Source of the DNA: RBC074 sp964470555
GTDB lineage: Bacteria; Acidobacteriota; Blastocatellia; RBC074
Length of the DNA: 64,000 nt
Direction of reading: 5' to 3'
NCBI GenBank assembly: GCA_964470555.1
Contig: CAYYDG010000026.1
Location: 37,477 to 101,476, forward strand
The stretch's first letter is position 1, and each line of letters begins with the position of its first letter. Of this stretch, positions 18,678 through 26,880 are shown in pieces. The notes below the pieces were generated by a model. The model was not told the origin of the DNA, searched no databases, and saw nothing but the letters and a program-made list of their open reading frames with translations. The translations under genes and the position numbers were made by a program.

Positions 18678-18915
18678 ATTACACATTGGCGAGCTGGCGA
18701 TTGTCGGAGCGCCGTCAGTGGATGCGGAACGGCTCGGCGCAGCGTTCAGCGCGGAGTTGACGCGATTATTTGTCGAACAGGGAATTCCGCGTTCTCTGGT
18801 CGAAGCCTGGCAGGCCGATGCCGTGCAGCTTGCGCCGATGCAAGCGCCAACGGGTGCGACGACGGAAATGATCGGTTCCCTACTTGCTCAAAACCTGTAC
18901 GGTAGTTTGCGCTGA
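18661..18915 (+). CDS. Small eCIS-associated hypothetical protein
   Basis: An 84-residue protein beginning inside the ATPase gene (17 nt overlap); ATG at 18661 or 18667. The pattern IELHIGELAIVGAP followed by an amphipathic helix (LGAAFSAELTRLFVEQG) and a C-terminal LLAQNLYGSL is compact and probably folded. Similar short ORFs sit between the ATPase and DUF4157 genes in other single-sheath eCIS loci as I recall them. No catalytic motif. Its place just before two cargo genes suggests a cargo adaptor or chaperone; this is inference. Confidence 0.7.
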
Positions 18916-18944
18916 AAGCACGAAAGTTGTTCAAAGGCGATGCC

Positions 18945-21900
18945 ATGAAAATTCGCAGCCGAACCAGAGAACCCAAGTCGGAAAAAGCCCCGTCGCAACA
19001 GCGCGGCGGTCTTCATCTGGCTTCGGCGCGCGCGCTATTGCCCGGCAGAACGGAAAACCAACCCAACGCACTTCCATCATTCGCCCAACGACCCGCGGAG
19101 TTGCGTCAGGAAGCAGGTGCAACCCCTGCTTGGATGAACATCAACTTCAGCGAATTGCCGCTGAATTCGGACTCCTTGCCGGACAGCGCGCTGCTGGACT
19201 TGGCGATTGCCGGAACTCGAACGGCATTGCCGCAACGCTCAACACTGGAAACCTGCTTTGGGGTTTCGCTGGCCGACATCGCAGTGTATTGCAATCCGGC
19301 GACACGGAAAGCGCTGGAACGATTCAACGCCGAAGCCGCCGTATATCGAGGTCGAATTCTGCTGCGCGAATCCACAACGGATTTACTCACTCTGTCACAC
19401 GAAATTGCTCACGTCTTGCAGCAGGAATCCGCCAGCATCTCTTTTCCGGCGGAATTAACCATTGCGTCCCATCAAGCAGAAGCGGAAGCGGAAACACTGG
19501 CTCAGCAAGTAACGCATCGTGCATTGTTGGAAACCGGCGGTCAATCAATTCAACCGCACGCATTTCAACCAGTGACAACAGAAACTTCGTTGGCGACCAA
19601 TGCCATTGCCTTGCGCGCACCCGGTGCTGGAAATTCCATTGCAGTACGCAATGATTCCGCGCCCCAAGCTGCCATTGACTCTGAACGTCAAGCAGCAAAT
19701 GACAGGTCTGCGCAAAGAACCGAAGTTAGTGAAGCTCAACCAGGGACTGAATCGAATGCTCAAACCGGCGCTGCAAGGGGGGATGCCGGAACCGAAGAGC
19801 AAACGCAATTGCTGGAACTTCCTGCGCCACCCGCACCGGGAGTGACGCCGGAACAAGTGGCCGCGCGCGAACAGGCGATGGCCGACGCCCAAGCCGCGCT
19901 CGAAGGCGCGGAGACAGCCACGGGCGTGGTGGATGCGTTTGCCGCCGCGCCGCCCACGGTCAAGGCCGCCGCTGCCGGACAACTGAGTACGAAGTTAAAC
20001 TCCACGCTGCAACAAGAAACCCAAACGCTCCAGGAAAACACGCCCGAAATTCATGCCCAGCTTTCGCACGAAGCCCTGGCGGCGGCTCCGGCGTTGCAGG
20101 TCGCCGCTCCGCCCTCGACCGCCGTCAACATCGAGCCGAATCCGCCCGCGCCCGCGCCGGAAGTTTCTCTGCCGGAAATTCCGCAACCGGGCCAATTCAC
20201 CGCCAACAACGGCGTGGTCAACAGTTTCCTTCGCCCGCAAACCGGCACGGAAAATCGCGCCGAAGAAGGCCAGGAAGCCTTGCGCGACGTGCGCACGACC
20301 GATCCCGGCATTCAGACTTCGCTCGGCCCCGCGCCGTCAGTCCCGCTCGAAGGCGAAACCGACCCGCAGCGGCTGCAAAACCAGACTGAAGAAGGACGCG
20401 CGCAGGCCCGGCAAAGTTTGGCCCAAGCGCAACAAGCCGTCGTGCAAGGACCTGGGCCGGAGCGCGTGCAGCCAATCTCCTTCGATGAAGCTCAGCAGGT
20501 CGGGCAACTGGCCGCGCCAGCGGTGCAGGAAGCTCCGGCTCCCGAAGGCGCGCAGGCATATCTGGCGATGAATCTGCCGCCTGAAGTGCAAACCGCCTTC
20601 GACGAAAACACCGGCGAGCAGATGCGCACCAGCGTCGGCGCTGCGCAGGCACAGATGCAGGAAGCCGCCACCCAACGCGACCAGCAGCACCAAGCCGAAG
20701 TCGAGCGCGCCCAGACAGCGAACGATCAACTGGTGCAGCAGGCCGATCAGGATCAACGCACCCGCGTGGCCGAAGCGCGCGACCAGATTCAAACCGAACG
20801 GCAAACCACGCTCGACCGGCAGCAGGAAGCCGTCCGCAACGCCGAAACCGAAGCCGAAACTCGCCGCACCCAGGATCGCACGGCGATTGACGACCGCGTC
20901 AATCAAGATCGAGAAGAGATTGACGGACGCTACCGGCAGGCCGAAACCGACGCGCAAGCAGAAGTGCGCGACGGCGAACGCCAGGCTGAAGACCAACGCC
21001 GTCAAGCCGAGCGCGACGCCGAAAATCAAAGCTGGTGGGATCGCGCGGTCAACTTCATCCGCGACGCTTTCAACGCGCTGGTCAACGCCATCAACGCCGT
21101 CTTCGACGCCGTGCGCCGCGCGGTCAACACGGTGCTCGACGCCGCCCGCGATTTCGCCATCGGCCTGATCAACGCCGCCGCCAGCTTCATCAGCCGCGCC
21201 ATCGCCGCCTTTGGCGAGTTTCTGAAGGGCTTGGTGCAGGGGCTGCTCGGCGACCTTTTCCCCGGTTTGGCCGCCGCGCTGACCGCCTTCATTGACAATG
21301 CCGTGGCCGTGGCGCAGCGGGCTGTCGAAGTAGTGGCCGAAGGTTTACGGCGCGGCGTGAATGCTCTGGTCGAAGGGCTGCGCGCCGGCATCAACGGCCT
21401 GATCAACATCTGGCAGACGGCGGTCAATGGAGCGCTGGCCGTGCTGGAAGCAGCCGTCACCGGAGATTGGGGCGCACTGGCGCGCAAGGTCTTCGAGGCC
21501 ATTATGCGGGCGCTGGGGATTGATCCGGCGGCGATTTATGAATTGATCGGGCGGGCGCAAGAAGCCTTGCAGACGATCATTGACGATCCCGGCGCGTTCC
21601 TGGGCCACGTGCTGGACGCGGTCAAAGGCGGCATCCAGAAATTCGCCGACAACTTCCTGACGCACCTGCAAGCGGGGATCATCGGCTGGCTGACCGGCGC
21701 GCTTGGCACGGCGGGCATCACGCTGCCGGAACGCTTCGACCTGATGGGCGTGCTCAGTTTGATTCAACAGATTCTGGGCCTGACCTGGGACAACATACGC
21801 CAACGATTGGTGCGGCTGGTGGGCGAACGTGGCGTGCAGGTCATCGAGTTCGTCGCTGGCTATGTGCAAACGCTGATCGAAGGCGGCTGGGCGGCGTTGT

Positions 21901-22307
21901 GGGAACGCATCCAAAACGATCTGGCCAGCCTGCGCGACATGGTGTTGGAACAGATAAAAAACTTCCTGGTCGAGCGCATCATCGTGGCCGCCATCACGCG
22001 CCTGGCGACGATGTTCAATCCGGTCGGCGCGATTCTGAATCTGGTGCTGACGCTTTATAACCTTTACACGTTTTTGCGCGACCAGTTGCAGCGCATCTTC
22101 GCCGTCGTGCAATCGGTGGTGAACGCCATCAGCGACATCGCGCGCGGCGTCATCGAACCGGCGGCCACGCGCATCGAAAGCGTGTTGGCCGGATTGCTGC
22201 CGTTGGCGATTGACCTGTTGGCGAGGTTGTTGGGATTGGGCAACGTCGGCGAGCGCGTGCGGAACATCTTGCAGTCGGTGCAGAACGCAGTGTGGGGGGG
22301 CAATTGA
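18945..22307 (+). CDS. DUF4157 eCIS cargo protein, N-terminal and helical part, frame broken at 3' end
   Basis: 1120 residues from the ATG at 18945. DUF4157 domain at about 95-165 with HEIAHVLQQ (zincin-like HExxH at 152-156); this domain marks eCIS cargo and is thought to direct loading. A Pro/Ala/Glu-rich disordered stretch (about 230-540) and a highly charged coiled coil (about 560-690, Gln/Arg/Glu/Asp) follow. About 420 residues of amphipathic and hydrophobic helices come next (FNALVNAINAVFDAVRRAV and similar), resembling pore-forming or tape-measure-like sequence. The frame ends at a TGA (22305) right after a G7 tract; dropping one G joins it to the next reading frame, which encodes a deaminase-like toxin domain. 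The full product would then be 1434 residues. Confidence 0.88.
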   Translation: MKIRSRTREPKSEKAPSQQRGGLHLASARALLPGRTENQPNALPSFAQRPAELRQEAGATPAWMNINFSELPLNSDSLPDSALLDLAIAGTRTALPQRSTLETCFGVSLADIAVYCNPATRKALERFNAEAAVYRGRILLRESTTDLLTLSHEIAHVLQQESASISFPAELTIASHQAEAEAETLAQQVTHRALLETGGQSIQPHAFQPVTTETSLATNAIALRAPGAGNSIAVRNDSAPQAAIDSERQAANDRSAQRTEVSEAQPGTESNAQTGAARGDAGTEEQTQLLELPAPPAPGVTPEQVAAREQAMADAQAALEGAETATGVVDAFAAAPPTVKAAAAGQLSTKLNSTLQQETQTLQENTPEIHAQLSHEALAAAPALQVAAPPSTAVNIEPNPPAPAPEVSLPEIPQPGQFTANNGVVNSFLRPQTGTENRAEEGQEALRDVRTTDPGIQTSLGPAPSVPLEGETDPQRLQNQTEEGRAQARQSLAQAQQAVVQGPGPERVQPISFDEAQQVGQLAAPAVQEAPAPEGAQAYLAMNLPPEVQTAFDENTGEQMRTSVGAAQAQMQEAATQRDQQHQAEVERAQTANDQLVQQADQDQRTRVAEARDQIQTERQTTLDRQQEAVRNAETEAETRRTQDRTAIDDRVNQDREEIDGRYRQAETDAQAEVRDGERQAEDQRRQAERDAENQSWWDRAVNFIRDAFNALVNAINAVFDAVRRAVNTVLDAARDFAIGLINAAASFISRAIAAFGEFLKGLVQGLLGDLFPGLAAALTAFIDNAVAVAQRAVEVVAEGLRRGVNALVEGLRAGINGLINIWQTAVNGALAVLEAAVTGDWGALARKVFEAIMRALGIDPAAIYELIGRAQEALQTIIDDPGAFLGHVLDAVKGGIQKFADNFLTHLQAGIIGWLTGALGTAGITLPERFDLMGVLSLIQQILGLTWDNIRQRLVRLVGERGVQVIEFVAGYVQTLIEGGWAALWERIQNDLASLRDMVLEQIKNFLVERIIVAAITRLATMFNPVGAILNLVLTLYNLYTFLRDQLQRIFAVVQSVVNAISDIARGVIEPAATRIESVLAGLLPLAIDLLARLLGLGNVGERVRNILQSVQNAVWGGN
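22294..22300 (+). other. G7 homopolymer at the frame junction of the cargo gene
   Basis: Seven consecutive G between T22293 and C22301. In the upstream frame translation stops two codons after the tract (GGC AAT TGA). In the frame reached by skipping one G, translation continues as A-I-D-R-L-I-E-R, extending the amphipathic helix pattern without a break. It is a likely slippage site, mutation hot spot or sequencing error. Confidence 0.85.
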
Positions 22308-23250
22308 CCGGCTGATTGAACGTGTGCTGGCCTCTTTCCGAGGAGGAGACCGTGGGGGGCAGGCAGCGCCGCCGGGCCAGGCCGGCGAGCCGGGCGACGT
22401 TCATCAAATGGCTCATAGGGAGTTGGCGCAGCAGCTTCGCGGCGACCACACCCGCGAGGAAATTGACCCGATCTTGCGGCGGATTCAGGAACAGCTGCGC
22501 CCGAGCGGGCTGCACTCCATCGCGCTGGGGCCGCAAAACGCGGAACTTGGGTACGAAGTATTCACCGAGGCCAGCCCAAGGCGGCGTTCAGGTACTCTGG
22601 TTCCCCGGCGCAGTCGAGGGCGGGTGCGCATGTTCACCACCATCCGGCTGCGCGGAAACGCCCCGGCCTTCCCTGCTTTCCCGATCGTGCCGGGCACAAT
22701 CCCGACCATTACCCGCACCAGGAATGAGAGCGGCGAGCTAGTCGAAACCACGCCCGAAGTCCCCTTTGAGCCGGTACGCGGCGAACGGGTGCTCGAACGA
22801 GGGATCAGGACCCGGCAGCGCGTGGAGCGCGCCGTCAGCGGCGGCGTGGTGATGCGTCCCCAAGTCCCGAACGAAGTCCGAACCGCCTCGTGGAGCACCG
22901 GGGAAGAACCGAATTCCCGGACGAACGCCACACATGCCGAGCGGCAATTCCATCAGTGGTTCCGCAGCCAAGACAGCGAGTTCAAAGGGCGCGTCGAGCA
23001 AATTGAGGTGCGCATCGAAAAAAGCCCTTGCAAGCTTTGTGTGCCTAATTTAGCAGAGGTCGTTCGCTGGTCGCCTGCCATCCAGACGGCGGCGCTAACG
23101 TACGAGCAGACTTACCTAACCCCACCCAATGCGACTACGTTGCGATCTCTAGGACAGTTACCGCGCCCTTGGCAACTCGCGGGCCCGCTGAGCGGCCCAC
23201 CGCCGCCGGCACAGGACGAACACGACAAGCTTACCCTGGAGGAAAGGTGA
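22300..23250 (+). CDS. Deaminase-like toxin domain, frameshifted continuation of the DUF4157 cargo
   Basis: The frame is open from before the G7 tract to a stop at 23250 and would add 316 residues to the upstream protein. It has no convincing start of its own: the best ribosome-like AGGAGGAGACC precedes a GTG in another frame. The first residues (AIDRLIERVLASF) continue the upstream helix. The C-terminal half has the cytidine-deaminase-fold zinc signature: THAERQF (His and catalytic Glu, 22933-22941) and SPCKLC (Cys pair, 23029-23040), 30 residues apart, as in bacterial polymorphic-toxin deaminases. The target (DNA, RNA or nucleotide) is unknown. Glu codons shift by eye towards GAG compared with GAA in structural genes, suggesting acquisition. 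No dedicated immunity gene follows. Confidence 0.75.
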   Translation, partial: AIDRLIERVLASFRGGDRGGQAAPPGQAGEPGDVHQMAHRELAQQLRGDHTREEIDPILRRIQEQLRPSGLHSIALGPQNAELGYEVFTEASPRRRSGTLVPRRSRGRVRMFTTIRLRGNAPAFPAFPIVPGTIPTITRTRNESGELVETTPEVPFEPVRGERVLERGIRTRQRVERAVSGGVVMRPQVPNEVRTASWSTGEEPNSRTNATHAERQFHQWFRSQDSEFKGRVEQIEVRIEKSPCKLCVPNLAEVVRWSPAIQTAALTYEQTYLTPPNATTLRSLGQLPRPWQLAGPLSGPPPPAQDEHDKLTLEER

Positions 23251-23254
23251 TGAG

Positions 23255-24232
23255 ATGAAGCTTTTACATTTCACCAACCCGGAATTTAGTCAACCGATCC
23301 CGCCAGCGGTCGTGCGCACGACACTGGGCACGCGCGGACAACCTTTGCCCACAGCCACCCGCCAATGGATGGAAGAGAGGTTCGGCTATGACTTCAAGCA
23401 GGTGCGAGTGCATGACGACTTCGGCTCACAGCAGGCAGCCTCCCGGTTGCGGGCCACCGCCTACACCGTTGGCACAGACATCTTCTTCGGCGCGGGCTAC
23501 TACGAGCCGGACACACGGGCCGGACGATGGCTGATCGCTCATGAGTTGGCTCACGTCGTACAACAGGCAACAGGCTTGGAAACGAGCAACCGATTCAATG
23601 CTTCTGCTGCCTGGGAAAGCAGAGCCGAGTTACAAGCTCGGCGTGTCTTGGCTGAAGGCCAGCCACGTTTAACGCGGCCACAGAAACTTGCAGAACCATC
23701 ACGTCCAGTGCTGCAACGTTACAGAGTTCCTGGCGAACTTCATTGTGACGAACTGGTGGACTGGCTTAATACCAATTCGCCGTACAGCCCCGAATGGGCG
23801 CAGACGAATTGTAACTACGCTTTCAATGGAGGTCTGCGCACGCGCTATCGAACATTGCCGGACGGCATGGTTGAAGTAACCGTTTCCGGCCACAACAAAC
23901 TGACCGTCTCAGTAAACTGCCCGATTGATCGTCCGAACTGGGCTCCGACTCGGCGTCCTGATCGAGCTGCGGAAGTCGCCGCCTGGGCGGCAATGCGGGC
24001 TTCGCTGGATGCCCACGAACAGGAACACCGTCGAATCGGGCAAGAATGGCGAACAACACTGCAAGACCGGTTCAGGGCTGTGAACTTTTCCGTGACTGGC
24101 AACAGTCAGGAAGATGCGATGGCTCAAGCCCAGGCACAAACGACCGCAGACCAGCAAAGCTGGATGACGGAAGCGCAGGCGGCACAAGACGCGATTGATC
24201 CTTTTCGTGGCGCAGTGCTGACCTGTCCGTAA
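23255..24232 (+). CDS. DUF4157-DUF922-like zinc protease, second eCIS cargo
   Basis: A 325-residue protein; ATG at 23255 with GGAGG and AGGTGA upstream, starting 4 nt after the toxin-domain stop. The N-terminal domain (about 30-110) is DUF4157: TRQWMEERFGYDFKQVRVHDD, TVGTDIFFGAGYYEP and HELAHVVQQ (HExxH at 96-100). The C-terminal domain (about 155-325) resembles DUF922, a putative secreted zinc peptidase: DAHEQEHRRIGQEW carries HExEH at 254-258, after a strand-rich region with four Cys. The protein thus has two zincin-type motifs; the first probably serves loading and the second the effector activity. Base use resembles the preceding toxin domain more than the structural genes. Confidence 0.85.
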   Translation: MKLLHFTNPEFSQPIPPAVVRTTLGTRGQPLPTATRQWMEERFGYDFKQVRVHDDFGSQQAASRLRATAYTVGTDIFFGAGYYEPDTRAGRWLIAHELAHVVQQATGLETSNRFNASAAWESRAELQARRVLAEGQPRLTRPQKLAEPSRPVLQRYRVPGELHCDELVDWLNTNSPYSPEWAQTNCNYAFNGGLRTRYRTLPDGMVEVTVSGHNKLTVSVNCPIDRPNWAPTRRPDRAAEVAAWAAMRASLDAHEQEHRRIGQEWRTTLQDRFRAVNFSVTGNSQEDAMAQAQAQTTADQQSWMTEAQAAQDAIDPFRGAVLTCP

Positions 24233-24254
24233 GCAATCGAAAGAGTCAACCAAG

Positions 24255-24908
24255 ATGGCAACTCTGTCCACATCACCCAAACTGCTCAAAGGCGCGCTGG
24301 TCGCGTTTGACCTGCCGAATCCTACGCCGCGCGTGATTGTCTTTCAGTACAACCCGGCGACGTTGACGCGCACGCTCGAAGCGCAGATGCAGGAAACCGA
24401 AAGCAAGACGGGCGATCCGCCGCGCTTGAAAGGCGCGCCCATCGAAACCATCAAGCTCGAAGTGGAGATTGACGCATCCGACCAGCTCGAACGAGGCGAT
24501 GAAACAGTCAGCGACGCAGGCATTTTGCCGCAACTGGCGGCGATGGAAACGTTGATTTACCCGAAAAGCGACCGCGTCACATTGAACAACACGCTGATGA
24601 AAGTCGGGACGATCGAAATCATCCCGTCGGTGGCGCCGTTTACGTTGTTCATCTGGGGCAAGCGGCGGATTTTGCCGGTGCGAATCACGGAATTCAGCGT
24701 GACCGAAGACGCGCATCATCCGAATCTCAGCCCGATTCGCGCGAAAGTGTCGCTGGGATTGCGCGTGCTGACTTATTCGGATGTCAGCGCGGACAATCCG
24801 GCCTGGGGATTGTTTCTGGCGCACCAGATCGTCAAGGAGAGTTTGGCGGCCATTGCCGTCACCAATGATTTGAGCGCCGCCATGGGTGGAGGCGGAAAGC
24901 TGATTTGA
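24255..24908 (+). CDS. eCIS baseplate protein, CIS tube-associated N-terminal family (Pvc7-like)
   Basis: A 217-residue protein. The N-terminal motif VIVFQYNPATLTRTLE is characteristic of the contractile injection system tube-associated family (Pvc7/Afp7, T4 gp53/gp54-like region). DGDETVSD-type region reads as ERGDETVSDAGILPQLAAME, and the C-terminal half has LFIWGKRRILPVRITEFSVTEDAH and VSLGLRVLTYSD. These proteins sit between the tube and the hub and usually work with a LysM protein, which follows after 13 nt. Gene order matches eCIS. It has a weak ribosome site, perhaps read after the preceding gene. Confidence 0.9.
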   Translation: MATLSTSPKLLKGALVAFDLPNPTPRVIVFQYNPATLTRTLEAQMQETESKTGDPPRLKGAPIETIKLEVEIDASDQLERGDETVSDAGILPQLAAMETLIYPKSDRVTLNNTLMKVGTIEIIPSVAPFTLFIWGKRRILPVRITEFSVTEDAHHPNLSPIRAKVSLGLRVLTYSDVSADNPAWGLFLAHQIVKESLAAIAVTNDLSAAMGGGGKLI

Positions 24909-24921
24909 AAGGAAGGGAACG

Positions 24922-25212
24922 ATGTTCGATTTCACCAGTCGTTATTACAAGATCGAAGACGCGCAATTCACGGACGCCAACGGGCGCGTGGTGGCTTACA
25001 AGAAGAGAAGGTTTTTGCCACAGGGCGAATCCTTGCCGTTGCTGGTTGAAGTGACCGTATTGCAGGGCGAGCGGCTCGATCTGGTGACGTTTCGCACGCT
25101 CGGCGACCCGTTGCAATTCTGGCGCATCGCCGATGCCAACAATGCAATGAACCCTTTTGATCTGGTCGAACCGCCGGGCGAAACGTTGATCGTGCCCGTG
25201 CCGCAACCTTGA
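24922..25212 (+). CDS. LysM-like baseplate protein (gpX-like)
   Basis: A 96-residue protein with AAGGAAGG upstream. The pattern FLPQGESLPLLVEVTVLQGERLDLVTFRTLGDPLQFWRIADANNAMNPFDLVEPPGETLIVPVP is interpreted in parts as a tail protein X/LysM-type fold: a beta strand, the helix containing PLQFWRIADAN, and a final Pro-rich strand (ETLIVPVP). In phage P2 and eCIS, this small protein joins tube initiator and hub. Size and place between the Pvc7-like and hub genes agree. High confidence in family. Confidence 0.9.
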   Translation: MFDFTSRYYKIEDAQFTDANGRVVAYKKRRFLPQGESLPLLVEVTVLQGERLDLVTFRTLGDPLQFWRIADANNAMNPFDLVEPPGETLIVPVPQP

Positions 25213-25225
25213 AAGGGAAATGCGT

Positions 25226-26362
25226 ATGAGTCTGCTTGGATTGCACGTCACATTGCTGATGGGGCCGACTGTGCCGATTCCCGTGCCGCCGCCTGTGCTG
25301 GAGATGCTGGACAGCGTCGAAGTCACGCACAGCGACGAAGGACGATCCGGGTTTCAACTGGTGTTCAAGGCGACACGCAGCACTCGCGTCTTTCTGGATT
25401 ATCCGTTGTTTCTCAGTCCGCAATTTCGCCCCGGCAACCGCGTCATCGTCTCTGTCACATTCGGCGCGCTGCCATCGGTATTGATGGATGGCATCATCAC
25501 CAACCAGCAATTGACTCCGCCGTCCGGTTCCGATCCGGCAGTGCTGACGCTGACCGGCGAAGACGTCAGCATCAAGATGGATTTGGAAGAAAAGTCCGTC
25601 GAACATCCGGCTCAGCCGGACAATGTCATTGCCATCAAGCTCATTCTCAATTACGCGCAGTTTGGGTTGATCCCGTTGGTGATTCCGCCGCTGGCGATGG
25701 ACATCCCGTTGCCGATTGATCGCATTCCGGTGCAGCAGGCGACAGACCTGCGGTATTTGACCGAACTCGCCACGCGGCACGCTTATGTTTTTTATGTCGT
25801 GCCCGGTCCGGTGATTGGAACGAACACGGCGTATTGGGGGCCGCCCATTCGCATAGGCATTCCGCAACGCGCGTTGACTGTGGATATGGGGCCGGACACC
25901 AACGTCGAATCCGTCAGTTTTGAAAACAACGCCACGGACGCAACCGTCGTACAAGGTTCAGTGCAGGATCGAACGTCGAACCAGCGCATTCCGGTGCAAA
26001 CGTTTTTGACGACGCGTCCGCCTCTGGCATTGAACCTGCCGTTTTTGAATCCGTCTACGTTGAGAATAGAACGGTTTCGCGCCGAATCGGGGCAAAACGT
26101 CATGCAGGCAATGGAGCAGGCGCAATCGCAAACGGACGCTTCGATGGATGTGGTCAAAGTCGAAGGCGAATTGAATACGGCGAAATACGGTTCGGCGTTG
26201 CGCGCGCGCGGATTGGTGGGATTGCGCGGCGTCGGGTTGAGTTACGACGGTTTGTATTACGTCAAACAGGTCAAACACACGATCAAGCAGGGTGATTACA
26301 AACAGAAATTCACATTGACCCGCGAAGGCACTGGAACGACCGTTCCGGTGGTGATTCCCTGA
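25226..26362 (+). CDS. eCIS hub protein (gpD/VgrG N-terminal-like)
   Basis: 378 residues from the ATG at 25226 (MSLLGLHV), which has better spacing from GAAAGGGA than the ATG at 25220. The protein shows the late-control gene D / gp27 fold pattern: VLEMLDSVEVTHSDEGRSGF early, RPGNRVIVSVTFGALPSVLMDGIITNQQ, then LTGEDVSIKMDLEE and the second barrel near the C-terminus (RARGLVGLRGVGLSYDGLYYVKQVKHTI). The hub trimer connects the tube to the central spike. The spike gene follows after 17 nt. Confidence 0.92.
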   Translation: MSLLGLHVTLLMGPTVPIPVPPPVLEMLDSVEVTHSDEGRSGFQLVFKATRSTRVFLDYPLFLSPQFRPGNRVIVSVTFGALPSVLMDGIITNQQLTPPSGSDPAVLTLTGEDVSIKMDLEEKSVEHPAQPDNVIAIKLILNYAQFGLIPLVIPPLAMDIPLPIDRIPVQQATDLRYLTELATRHAYVFYVVPGPVIGTNTAYWGPPIRIGIPQRALTVDMGPDTNVESVSFENNATDATVVQGSVQDRTSNQRIPVQTFLTTRPPLALNLPFLNPSTLRIERFRAESGQNVMQAMEQAQSQTDASMDVVKVEGELNTAKYGSALRARGLVGLRGVGLSYDGLYYVKQVKHTIKQGDYKQKFTLTREGTGTTVPVVIP

Positions 26363-26379
26363 GGTGGGAGAGCAGAACG

Positions 26380-26880
26380 ATGAGACAGCTTTTTTTTGGC
26401 AAATATCGCGGCAAAGTCGAAAACAACGTTGATCCGATGCAGTTGGGGCGCGTGCAGGTCAGCGTGCCTGCGGTTTTGGGCGACGGCAGTTTGAGTTGGG
26501 CCATGCCGTGTGTGCCGTATGCGGGGGCTGGCGTAGGGTTGTTTGTCATTCCGCCCAGCGGGGCGAACATCTGGGTCGAATTCGAAGGCGGCGATCCGGA
26601 TTATCCTATCTGGAGCGGCTGTTTCTGGGGCACGGGCGAAGTTCCCGCGTTGCCCGCGCTGGCCGAAACCAAGATGCTCAAAACCGACGGCATCACCATG
26701 ACGCTCAGCGATTTGCCGGGTGGAGGCGGTTTCACACTCGAAGTCGGGCCGCCGGTTGTTCCGATTCCGCTTAAGCTGGTGATGAATTCCAGCGGCATTG
26801 AAATCAGTCATAGCGCATCCAGCGTCAAACTTTCGGCGGTCAGCGTTTCCATCAACAACGGCGCTTTGGAGGTGATCTGA
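26380..26880 (+). CDS. eCIS central spike protein (gp5/gpV OB-fold)
   Basis: A 166-residue protein. The N-terminal half is the gp5/gpV OB-fold: FFGKYRGKVENNVDPMQLGRVQV, LSWAMPCVPYAG, VGLFVIPPSGANIWVEFEGGDPDYPIWSGCFWG. A short C-terminal part with alternating strands (TMTLSD, FTLEV, LKLVMNSSGIEISH) is the minimal beta-helix of the spike needle. As a trimer it pierces the target membrane, capped by the PAAR protein encoded next; the ATG of that gene overlaps this stop. Upstream GGTGGGAG serves as ribosome site. Confidence 0.93.
   Translation: MRQLFFGKYRGKVENNVDPMQLGRVQVSVPAVLGDGSLSWAMPCVPYAGAGVGLFVIPPSGANIWVEFEGGDPDYPIWSGCFWGTGEVPALPALAETKMLKTDGITMTLSDLPGGGGFTLEVGPPVVPIPLKLVMNSSGIEISHSASSVKLSAVSVSINNGALEVI

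Noticed and set aside
22406..23250. Deaminase part as an independent gene starting at an internal ATG (MAHRELAQQ)
   Set aside because: No ribosome site at that ATG, and the frame upstream to the G7 tract continues the helix pattern of the cargo protein. A joined protein is a better reading.
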